Positions 51,922 to 59,308 of a stretch of 64,000 nt of DNA are shown here, piece after piece (position 1 is the first letter of the stretch; each line of letters opens with the position of its first letter). Position numbers and translations under genes: made by a program. Source of the DNA: Chitinophaga ginsengisegetis (GTDB taxonomy: Bacteria; Bacteroidota; Bacteroidia; Chitinophagales; Chitinophagaceae); contig NZ_FUZZ01000003.1 in NCBI RefSeq assembly GCF_900168065.1, forward strand, positions 310,001 to 374,000, read 5' to 3'. Below the pieces are notes generated by a model that was given only the letters and a program-made list of their open reading frames with translations, did not search any database and was not told the DNA's origin.

Positions 51922-53295
51922 ATGCATCAAACAGCATCTACTTTTCTGGAAGAAAGTGAAAAGAAAGCGTCTGATCTCGGCCACCGGCAGACGATCAACT
52001 TCAATATAGGCAAATACAATACAGCTGTAAAAGCCGGTAAACAACAGTTTACGGATTTACCCGGCGCAAGGGAAAGAGCCAAGAACATCAAGTGGAGAGC
52101 TATTGAGCACCTGGATAATCACCTGGAAGAATTCGAGCAAAACTTTACCCGTCGCGGCGGCAAGGTCATCTGGGCCGAAACTGCCGAACAGGTACAACAG
52201 GAAATACTGGCCATTTGCCAGGCCAAGCAATGCAAAAGCATCGTAAAAAGTAAGTCGATGGCTACCGAGGAAGTACACCTGAACGCCTTTATGGAAAGTA
52301 ATGGCATCGAGTGTGTGGAAACTGATCTCGGGGAATATATACAACAACTCGACGGAGAACCGCCATACCACATCGTTACCCCGGCCATGCACAAAAGCAA
52401 GGAGGATGTGGCCCACTTGTTTGCAGATAAACTTGGTACTGATCCCGGGCTTACACCAGAGCAACTAACCCTGGTTGCCCGCGAAAAGCTCCGTCACAAA
52501 TATCTTCAGGCGGAAATAGGTATCACCGGCGCCAACTTCATCATAGCAGATACCGGCTCCATAGCCGTTACAGAAAATGAAGGCAATGCGCGTTTAACCA
52601 CGGCATTTCCCAAAACTCATATTGTACTGGTGGGTATTGAAAAAGTACTCCCTTCTATTACAGACCTCAGCCTGTTCTGGCCTTTACTGGCTACCTATGG
52701 TACGGGGCAGCAGATCACCGCTTACAACAGTATTTTCAGCGGCCCCCGGCAGGAAGGAGAAATAGACGGTCCGGAGGAAATGTATGTGATCCTGATGGAC
52801 AATGGCCGTACCAACATCCTGCAGGATACTACTGCACGTGAAAGCTTATACTGCATCCGTTGTGGCTCCTGCCTCAATGCCTGCCCTGTTTATAAAAATA
52901 TTGGCGGTCACTCATATGCCGCCACCTACAGTGGTCCTATCGGCGCTGTGATTACCCCTCACCTGAAAGGGATGGACTCTTACATGCACCTGAGCTTTGC
53001 CTCTTCGTTGTGTGGTAACTGTACTGAAGTATGCCCGGTGCGCATTAACCTGCATGAACTGTTGCTGCATAACCGTCAGAAAGCAGTAGAGGAAAACTAT
53101 ACTTCCGGGGGAGAGAAATTTGCCTGGTTTATGTGGAAGCAAGGCTGTAGCAGCCGCAAAATGATGAACTTAGCCAGTGGAAAAATGAAAAATTTCCTGC
53201 TGCGAAGATTCTTTGCCAAAAGCTGGGGAGATAACCGCGAACTACCTGTATTCGCCTCCAAATCCTTTAACCAGCAATGGAAAGAGCGAAAATAG
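51922..53295 (+). CDS. lutB: Lactate-utilisation iron-sulfur protein LutB
   Basis: A 457-residue electron-transfer subunit of the LutABC type L-lactate oxidising complex. The N-terminal LUD domain runs to about 300 (SKSMATEEVHLNAFMESNGI, GITGANFIIADTGSIAVTENEGN). Two 4Fe-4S motifs follow, CIRCGSCLNACP near 311 and CGNCTEVCP near 364. I start it at ATG 51922; the frame extends upstream to a TTG at 51916. The usual partner genes lutA and lutC are not next to it: the following gene is on the other strand. Confidence 0.92.
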   Translation: MHQTASTFLEESEKKASDLGHRQTINFNIGKYNTAVKAGKQQFTDLPGARERAKNIKWRAIEHLDNHLEEFEQNFTRRGGKVIWAETAEQVQQEILAICQAKQCKSIVKSKSMATEEVHLNAFMESNGIECVETDLGEYIQQLDGEPPYHIVTPAMHKSKEDVAHLFADKLGTDPGLTPEQLTLVAREKLRHKYLQAEIGITGANFIIADTGSIAVTENEGNARLTTAFPKTHIVLVGIEKVLPSITDLSLFWPLLATYGTGQQITAYNSIFSGPRQEGEIDGPEEMYVILMDNGRTNILQDTTARESLYCIRCGSCLNACPVYKNIGGHSYAATYSGPIGAVITPHLKGMDSYMHLSFASSLCGNCTEVCPVRINLHELLLHNRQKAVEENYTSGGEKFAWFMWKQGCSSRKMMNLASGKMKNFLLRRFFAKSWGDNRELPVFASKSFNQQWKERK

Positions 53296-54501
53296 CTACT
53301 TATCTTTCTGCACATTAAATTTTACCCTGACTTTTACTTTAGCGGGCTTTCCGTCTGAAGCAGGTATCCATGCCGGGCCTTCTTTGATCACCCGGATGGC
53401 TTCTGCATCACACGCATCATTCAGGTGACGGATAATTTTAAAGTCCTGCAGGCTACCATCCGGCATAACGGTAAAGGATACACGTACAGTACCGTTATAT
53501 AGGTTATCCGGGTTAACAGTTTTGGTTTTAAGATAATTTTGAAAAGCGGTTTCCCCGGTTATAGGAGCAGGCGCCCGGTAGGCATTGATATCAGTATCGT
53601 CAGATGACACGTCTACTCCTGCCACCTTCCCTTGCAAGAATGCCTGAGTACCGGAATCAGAAATGGCGCTTTCTTTGACAACAGTTACTGCACCCGTAAC
53701 ATTTTGTTTCTTTTGTATACCATAACCAATCACTACTACTTCGTTTAATGCATTCTTCTGACTATCCAGTTTACCCAGTGAATAATTATTTTGCCCCCTT
53801 ATCATTATCTGTTTCTCTTTATTTGGTGCAGGAGGGACTGCAAAATTCCGCTGTTGTTCAGCGCGCTCCGCCTGAATGGCCGTGGCCGCAGCGGGAACAC
53901 TACTATCGACATCAGGTACTCTTCTGCTGACAGAAGGAACTGTTTTATCTGCCGCCTCGTTTTTGGCGTAGGGTATAGTCTTATCCGCGGCTTCAGTTGC
54001 CGGCTCCTGTTTTGCGGCTTGCTTTTCGGCAGTTACCGGTTTAGCGGGTGTGGGAGGAGTAATTTTTTGGGCAGGATGATCAGCATTTGCCGGCGATGGT
54101 GCGGTGTCTCCATGTTCGGAGAATACAGACGCCGGTTCCTTTGCAGAATTAGATGTATTTACGCCGGCAATGGGCGTTCTCCGTTGCTGTTCCCACAGGA
54201 ACCAGCCTGCAGAAAACATCAGCAGCAAAATGGCCGCGGCCGCGGCTATTCGATAAAACATCGGGCGGATGCGGCCTCTGGAGGCAATTCTTTCAGACAA
54301 TCTGGCCGCAAGGTCTTCCTGGTGGGCGGTTTGTTCCGGCGTGTGCAAGGCATAGCCTTCCAGCGCATCAGCCAGGAACGGGTCGTCCAGGGCCTGACGT
54401 TCCAAGGCATGCATGGCTTTATCGTCGAGCTCACCTGCCAGGTATTGGCGGATAAGTCCGGCGAGTTCTTCCGGTTTTATATGTGGCCGCTTGTCAGTCA
54501 T
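53296..54501 (-). CDS. Hybrid anti-sigma-like / SusC-plug-motif / TonB protein
   Basis: A 401-residue protein of mixed origin. Residues 1-80 form a cytoplasmic helical part of the anti-sigma type (ELAGLIRQYLAGELDDKAM). A membrane segment spans about 83-103. Residues 110-250 are a Pro/Ala/Lys-rich periplasmic linker, as in TonB proteins. Residues 254-298 carry a SusC/RagA receptor motif, EVVVIGYGIQKKQNVTGAV ... FLQGKVAGVDV, which includes the part usually taken as the TonB box. Residues 316-398 match the TonB C-terminal domain (GTVRVSFTVMPDGSLQDFKI). It overlaps the sigma factor gene by 8 bases. Confidence 0.75.
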   Translation of the reverse strand: MTDKRPHIKPEELAGLIRQYLAGELDDKAMHALERQALDDPFLADALEGYALHTPEQTAHQEDLAARLSERIASRGRIRPMFYRIAAAAAILLLMFSAGWFLWEQQRRTPIAGVNTSNSAKEPASVFSEHGDTAPSPANADHPAQKITPPTPAKPVTAEKQAAKQEPATEAADKTIPYAKNEAADKTVPSVSRRVPDVDSSVPAAATAIQAERAEQQRNFAVPPAPNKEKQIMIRGQNNYSLGKLDSQKNALNEVVVIGYGIQKKQNVTGAVTVVKESAISDSGTQAFLQGKVAGVDVSSDDTDINAYRAPAPITGETAFQNYLKTKTVNPDNLYNGTVRVSFTVMPDGSLQDFKIIRHLNDACDAEAIRVIKEGPAWIPASDGKPAKVKVRVKFNVQKDK

Positions 54502-55072
54502 TTTGTTGTTCCATACATATTTTCAGGTTCCGCTTTCCGTTCTGGATGTAGCTTTTCACCTTATTCATTTCATATCCGGTGATAACGCTCACTTCCCGGT
54601 AGCTCTTTTCCTTCAGGTAAAACAAGTCTACACTGCGTTTTTGTTCTTCCGGCAAGGTTTCCAGGCATTTTTCCATGCTCTGCAGGTTATCTTCCAGTGA
54701 TACTCCGTTTTCATGATGCCCGTTTTCCCCGTTTTCCACAATGGGGTGATCATCAATAGACACCTGGCGGGATTCCTTATTTTTCATTGCCCGCAGCTTC
54801 ATTAAACAATGATTGCGGGCAAGTACATGCAGCCAGCTTTTAAAATTCTGGACTTCATGTTGCTTCAGTTTTATAATTAACTCTTCAAAGATCTGCATTA
54901 CTGCATCTTTGCTGGCTTCTTCATCAAAATATCTCAGGCATACACCGTATACCAGGTTCATATAACGCTGGTAAAGGGCTGCAAGAAAATCCAGTTTACC
55001 GGTGGTTTTAAACTCCCCGATCAACCAGGCATCATCTGCATCCTGCATGATATTTTGTTGGATAAAAGACAT
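54494..55072 (-). CDS. ECF-type RNA polymerase sigma factor
   Basis: 192 residues. Region 2 (about 28-95) has LYQRYMNLVYGVCLRYFDEEASKDAVMQIF and the promoter-contacting FKSWLHVLARNHCLMKLRA. Region 4 (about 130-185) ends in the helix-turn-helix VDLFYLKEKSYREVSVITGYEMNKVKSYI. There is no region 1.1 or 3, as expected for ECF factors. A His/Asn/Gly-rich linker (about 108-125) separates the two. The gene overlaps the start of the anti-sigma/TonB hybrid by 8 bases, so the two are translationally coupled and probably act as a sigma/anti-sigma pair. Confidence 0.92.
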   Translation of the reverse strand: MSFIQQNIMQDADDAWLIGEFKTTGKLDFLAALYQRYMNLVYGVCLRYFDEEASKDAVMQIFEELIIKLKQHEVQNFKSWLHVLARNHCLMKLRAMKNKESRQVSIDDHPIVENGENGHHENGVSLEDNLQSMEKCLETLPEEQKRSVDLFYLKEKSYREVSVITGYEMNKVKSYIQNGKRNLKICMEQQND

Positions 55073-55172
55073 TTGTAGCTGCTATTCGCTTATGGTCCTC
55101 GCTTTTAGGATGATATTGATTTACAAGTCAACAATACTATTATTATTTTTTGAATATTATAAGATGAAAATA

Positions 55173-55202
55173 AGAAAGCACCGGGAAATTCCGGTGCTTT
55201 CT
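55173..55202 (-). terminator. Terminator after purH
   Basis: AGAAAGCACCGG pairs with CCGGTGCTTTCT (12 bp, perfect) around GAAATT, followed on the minus strand by TATTTTC. Confidence 0.82.
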
Positions 55203-55225
55203 CTTATAAATTCTCATAATTACCG

Positions 55226-56740
55226 CTAGTGTCTGAAGTGACGCATACCGGTCATTACCATCACCATATTATGTTCTTTACAGAATTCGATGGAGTCATT
55301 ATCCCTCATGGAGCCACCGGGCTGGATAACCGCAGTAATGCCATGTTCGTGCGCAATGCTTACACAGTCGTTGAAGGGGAAGAATGCATCGGAAGCCATT
55401 GCTGCGCCTTTCAGATCGAAGCTAAACTGGCCTGCCTTTTCAATAGCGTGGCGCAGTGCGTCGATACGGGAAGTCTGACCACAACCTTTACCAATCAGCT
55501 GCTGATCCTTTACTAATGCGATAGCATTTGATTTCAGGTGTTTGCAAACGATATTGGCAAATTCCAGGTCAGATTTTTCAGCCGGTGTAGCTGGACGGGC
55601 CCCTACTTCATTCCATTCTTTGTAGTTACCATTATCGCTGTCCTGCAGCAAAACGCCATTCAATACATTTTTGAACATGTATTTGCTCTTTACCGGTTGT
55701 TTCTGTTCCAGGAGGATGCGGTTCTTTTTGGCCTGCAGTACAGTAAGTGCATCGGCATCAAAGCCCGGAGCGATCAGGATTTCGAAGAAAATTTCGCTGA
55801 TGGATTCCGCAGTGGTTTTGTCGATTACCTTGTTGGTTACCAGTACGCCGCCAAAAGCGCTTTCCTTATCGCCTGCCAGTGCTGCGTCCCAGGCTTCTTT
55901 CAGCGTATCACGGGAAGCAATACCGCAAACGTTGGTATGCTTGATCACAGCAAAGGTGGTGGCTTCAAATTCCTGGATCAGCTGGCATGCAGCGTCTACA
56001 TCCACCAGGTTGTTGAAGGATAATTCCTTGCCATGTAATTTGTTGAAGATTTCGTTGAGGTTACCATAGAAAACACCACGCTGATGCGGGTTTTCACCAT
56101 AACGGTTCACTTGTCCTTCCGGAATAGAGAGCTGGAAGTTTACGCCCGGCTCATTATTCAGGAAATACTGGGAGATCGCCACATCATAGTGAGCGCAAAC
56201 TTCAAATGCTTTAGCAGCAAAGTTTCTGCGGTCTTCAATGGTAGTAGCGCCGTTGTTATCGGTCAGTACTTTTTCGAGGTCGGCGTATTGATCTTTAGAA
56301 GCAACAATCACCACGTCTTTGTAGTTTTTGCCGGCTGCACGGATCAGTGATACTCCGCCTATATCAATTTTTTCGATGATGGTTTGTTCTACCGTGGTGC
56401 TCTTCACTGTTTCCTCAAATGGATACAGGTCAACAATTACCAGGTCTATTTCCGGAATCTGGTATTCCTTCAGTTGTTCCAGATCCTGTGGATTATCGCG
56501 GCGGGCCAGAATACCACCGAATACTTTAGGATGCAGGGTTTTAACACGTCCACCCAAAATAGAAGGGTAAGCAGTCAGGTCTTCAACAGCTACACATTTC
56601 ACACCCAGGTCCTCAATAAATTTTTGGGTACCGCCGGTGGAATAGATGGTAACACCTTGTTCACCTAATTTTTTAACAATGTTCTCCAGGTTATCTTTAT
56701 AGAAAACGGAGATCAACGCTGATTTAATTTGCTTTTGCAT
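55226..56740 (-). CDS. purH: Bifunctional AICAR formyltransferase/IMP cyclohydrolase
   Basis: A 504-residue enzyme for the last two steps of IMP synthesis. The N-terminal cyclohydrolase domain (about 1-190) reads KSALISVFYKDNLENIVKKL, GVTIYSTGGTQKFI and GGRVKTLHPKVFGGIL. The transformylase domain (about 200-504) has NPHQRGVFY, IKHTNVCGIA with the catalytic Lys-His pair, DAFFPFNDCVSIA and the C-terminal GGSMRDNDSIEFCKEHNM. The promoter-like TAACTTTG at 56801-56808 lies inside the end of comEC. Confidence 0.97.
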   Translation of the reverse strand: MQKQIKSALISVFYKDNLENIVKKLGEQGVTIYSTGGTQKFIEDLGVKCVAVEDLTAYPSILGGRVKTLHPKVFGGILARRDNPQDLEQLKEYQIPEIDLVIVDLYPFEETVKSTTVEQTIIEKIDIGGVSLIRAAGKNYKDVVIVASKDQYADLEKVLTDNNGATTIEDRRNFAAKAFEVCAHYDVAISQYFLNNEPGVNFQLSIPEGQVNRYGENPHQRGVFYGNLNEIFNKLHGKELSFNNLVDVDAACQLIQEFEATTFAVIKHTNVCGIASRDTLKEAWDAALAGDKESAFGGVLVTNKVIDKTTAESISEIFFEILIAPGFDADALTVLQAKKNRILLEQKQPVKSKYMFKNVLNGVLLQDSDNGNYKEWNEVGARPATPAEKSDLEFANIVCKHLKSNAIALVKDQQLIGKGCGQTSRIDALRHAIEKAGQFSFDLKGAAMASDAFFPFNDCVSIAHEHGITAVIQPGGSMRDNDSIEFCKEHNMVMVMTGMRHFRH

Positions 56741-56752
56741 GAATGGAAAACA

Positions 56753-58849
56753 TTAGAAATTAATAACATAGGCTCCCTGGTCCGGAACCGAAAAGAAGCG
56801 CAAAGTTAACACGTAACAATCACTTTTCCATTTCTCAATCCTCCGCGAACTATTTGAAGCCGCAAAAATAAGCGTATCAAACGTATAAAAATCACCCAAT
56901 CGCCTGATATCCAACGATGGATTACGTGTCAATAAAATATAATTGGTCCGGAATTTTTCAGGTGGCGCCCGATCCGGCAATGCGCTGTCTATGATCAGTA
57001 GCCGTTTTCCCTCAAAGCTCAGAAAGCGGCCATATTGCTGAAAAGAAGCAGGTTTGCCTGGATGAACGCGCAGGTTTGTGCGTGTATTCAGGAGTTGCTG
57101 CGCTACAGGTAATTGCCATACGCTATCATTACCGGTAAATTGTACAAGGTTACCTTTAATACAGTCAACTGCCGTATAGGCGGGCACGTTATAAACAATG
57201 ATACTGCATTGCGAGCGGCAAGCTACCACCCAGCTGACGCGGGCCATCAGCAATCCCCAGATACAAAGAAGACCCATCCACAAGCCAGGCCGGAACCTGA
57301 CCAGTAGCCACAGTGCCAGTACTGCAATGAGCACATAAAGCAATACCGTTTGCGCCAGTGAACAGTGAATATCCCTGATCAGCGCACCTGGCAGCTCTCC
57401 TATCCACCGGATGCAGTTGTTCATTCCGAGAATCATGTATTTCAATGCGCTTCCCAGCCAAACGGCCGGAGTCCCGAAGGGAGCCAGCAACAGCAGCATC
57501 ACTTCTCCATAAATAATTACGGTAGATAAGGGCACCGCAATCAGATTAGCCGGCAAAAAGTAATTGGGAAACTGGTGAAAGTAAAATAAACTCACTGGTG
57601 TAGTAATCAGTTGCGCCGCCAGCGATACCGCCACCATTTGCCAGAGCCAATCTGTCCACCTGTATTTCCATTGGAACAGGCGGTAAATGGGCTGGTAAAA
57701 AAGCAGGATACTGAGTACCGCGAGATACGACAGCTGAAACCCTGCATCCACAGCCAGGTAGGGATTAAAGCATAGTAATAAGGTAGCCGAAGCGGCCAAT
57801 GTGTTGTAAATGCTGCTATGCCGGTGCAATACAAAACGCCCGATGGTAATGCCTGTAAACATCACTGCAGAACGAAGTACAGAGGCGGATGCACCGGTGA
57901 GTAATGCAAATCCCCACAGCACAAGCAAGATGATCAATGCTTTGGTAATATGCAGCCAGCGATGTGCCGGCAGCCATTGCAGCAACCATAATAAGGTACC
58001 ATACAACAGCGCAAGATGCATCCCCGAAATGGCAATAACATGTACAATGCCGGTATTACTATAGCTCTGCACTACATCCCGGTCGAGGTCCCGGCGGTAA
58101 CCAATAAGCAGCGCTTCCGCCATACCGGCTTCCGGTCCGTTTCCAATATATTTCTTCAGGTTATACAGGCAATAATCCCTTGCCCGCAGCAATAACCTGC
58201 GCACCGGGTGCCCGCGATTGCGCGGTAACCGGTAAAAATCTTCATTACGGAGATACAGCTGCTGATAAACCTGTTGCGTTACCATGTATTGCTGATAGTT
58301 AAACGCACCGGGGTTGCCGTTAAATTTGATCAATTCAGGCCGTTTCCGGGCGATTAATTCATCTCCGTAATGAAGGGCAGGCGTAAGACTATCCTTGCCC
58401 GTATAAAGCAATAAACAGCCCTTTACGGGCATCCATTCACCCTTCCTGCAGATGGCTACCACTTGTGCTGTTGTTTTAAAAGAACGGGGCTTTTCCTGTG
58501 GCGGTTCATTTATACGCAACAGATAAAACGGTGTGTCTGTAGTGTATTTATCATAAAACCCTTTACTGTGCCGGAGATCAGTATTATATAACAAAAGGCC
58601 GCCGCAACAGCTGATCAACATAAAGAGGAGTATTCCCGGCAGCCAGGCAGCGGCAAACCGCCATTGCAGCGGTAGAAAACGAAACACTGATATCCCTGCC
58701 ATACAACAGCAGATCAATACAATGTATAAAGCAGGATACACCGGGATATACAGCTGAAGAGTGATCCCAGCCAGTAACGGTACAACAATACGCAGAAAAG
58801 GCGCACGCTTCCAGCACATCACAACAAACAATGTAGATTCAAATTCCAT
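56753..58849 (-). CDS. ComEC/Rec2-family competence membrane protein
   Basis: A 698-residue polytopic protein of DNA-uptake channels. The N-terminal part (about 15-90) has several membrane helices, followed by a soluble region (about 100-225, YGDELIARKRPELIKFNGNPGAFNYQQYM). The competence domain starts near 240 with LIGYRRDLDRDVVQSYSNTG and the hallmark HVIAISGMHLALLYG. At least seven more helices follow to about 530. The C-terminal 150 residues lack the HxHxDH motif of the metallo-beta-lactamase domain found in many ComEC proteins, so no nuclease active site is evident. An ATG at 58819 is an alternative start. Confidence 0.88.
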   Translation of the reverse strand: MEFESTLFVVMCWKRAPFLRIVVPLLAGITLQLYIPVYPALYIVLICCCMAGISVFRFLPLQWRFAAAWLPGILLFMLISCCGGLLLYNTDLRHSKGFYDKYTTDTPFYLLRINEPPQEKPRSFKTTAQVVAICRKGEWMPVKGCLLLYTGKDSLTPALHYGDELIARKRPELIKFNGNPGAFNYQQYMVTQQVYQQLYLRNEDFYRLPRNRGHPVRRLLLRARDYCLYNLKKYIGNGPEAGMAEALLIGYRRDLDRDVVQSYSNTGIVHVIAISGMHLALLYGTLLWLLQWLPAHRWLHITKALIILLVLWGFALLTGASASVLRSAVMFTGITIGRFVLHRHSSIYNTLAASATLLLCFNPYLAVDAGFQLSYLAVLSILLFYQPIYRLFQWKYRWTDWLWQMVAVSLAAQLITTPVSLFYFHQFPNYFLPANLIAVPLSTVIIYGEVMLLLLAPFGTPAVWLGSALKYMILGMNNCIRWIGELPGALIRDIHCSLAQTVLLYVLIAVLALWLLVRFRPGLWMGLLCIWGLLMARVSWVVACRSQCSIIVYNVPAYTAVDCIKGNLVQFTGNDSVWQLPVAQQLLNTRTNLRVHPGKPASFQQYGRFLSFEGKRLLIIDSALPDRAPPEKFRTNYILLTRNPSLDIRRLGDFYTFDTLIFAASNSSRRIEKWKSDCYVLTLRFFSVPDQGAYVINF
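56801..56808 (-). promoter_or_regulatory. -7 box for purH inside the comEC 3' end
   Basis: The minus strand reads TAACTTTG, a match to TAnnTTTG, 60 bases before the purH ATG at 56740. Confidence 0.45.
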
Positions 58850-59197
58850 GTAAGGGTTAACTTTTTATCGGGTAAACAAACCTCGTACTTATACGCAGCA
58901 AAAGCGTTTTGGAAATGTTAAAAAGGAAGATATTTTAGCCGCTAATATTTATATATGATAACATGAGAACTTTCACTTTACACAAATAAATTCCGGCAAA
59001 TCACGCGAGATTAACTTCTTTTTAAGATATTAATAATCAATATATATTATATTATACATTATCTCATCTGTTATTGATTAGTTAACATCTCTTTTAAATA
59101 TAATATTATTTGTAAACTGCATTACCGGTCACGCTATATGAATTGTATCAAGATTCAATAGTCGTGTCTTTAATGGTTATTTTGAGGGAAAAGAAGG

Positions 59198-59217
59198 AGC
59201 CTGATTTTTATCAGGCT
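59198..59217 (-). terminator. Second hairpin downstream of carB
   Basis: AGCCTGA pairs with TCAGGCT around TTTTTA; on the minus strand CCTTCTTTTCCC follows. It may back up the first terminator. Confidence 0.45.
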
Positions 59218-59252
59218 CTGTTCATTTCAGATAAATCGATTTATACATAAAA

Positions 59253-59284
59253 AAGCCCTTCCGGTATACACCGGAAGGGCTTTT
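59253..59284 (-). terminator. Terminator of carB
   Basis: AAAGCCCTTCCGGT pairs with ACCGGAAGGGCTTT around ATAC (14-bp stem), followed on the minus strand by TTTATG. It lies 25 bases past the carB stop. Confidence 0.85.
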
Positions 59285-59308
59285 AATATTTGGTTCCTTC
59301 ACAGGAAA

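Larger units (their letters stand above)
58850..59308. other. AT-rich intergenic region with two hairpins
   Basis: About 460 bases between comEC and carB, both on minus. The left two thirds are very AT-rich (58920-59160, with runs such as TATATATTATATTAT) and probably hold the comEC promoter. Two hairpins near the right end terminate carB. No gene was found; the longest frames I tried were under 15 codons. Confidence 0.55.

Noticed and set aside
51922..53295. A complete lutABC operon
   Set aside because: Only lutB is present; the flanking genes are a DUF3109 protein and an unrelated minus-strand gene.
58968..58994. A small gene starting ATGAGAACTTTC in the AT-rich region before comEC
   Set aside because: It has only eight codons before a stop, with no sign of conservation or a partner gene.
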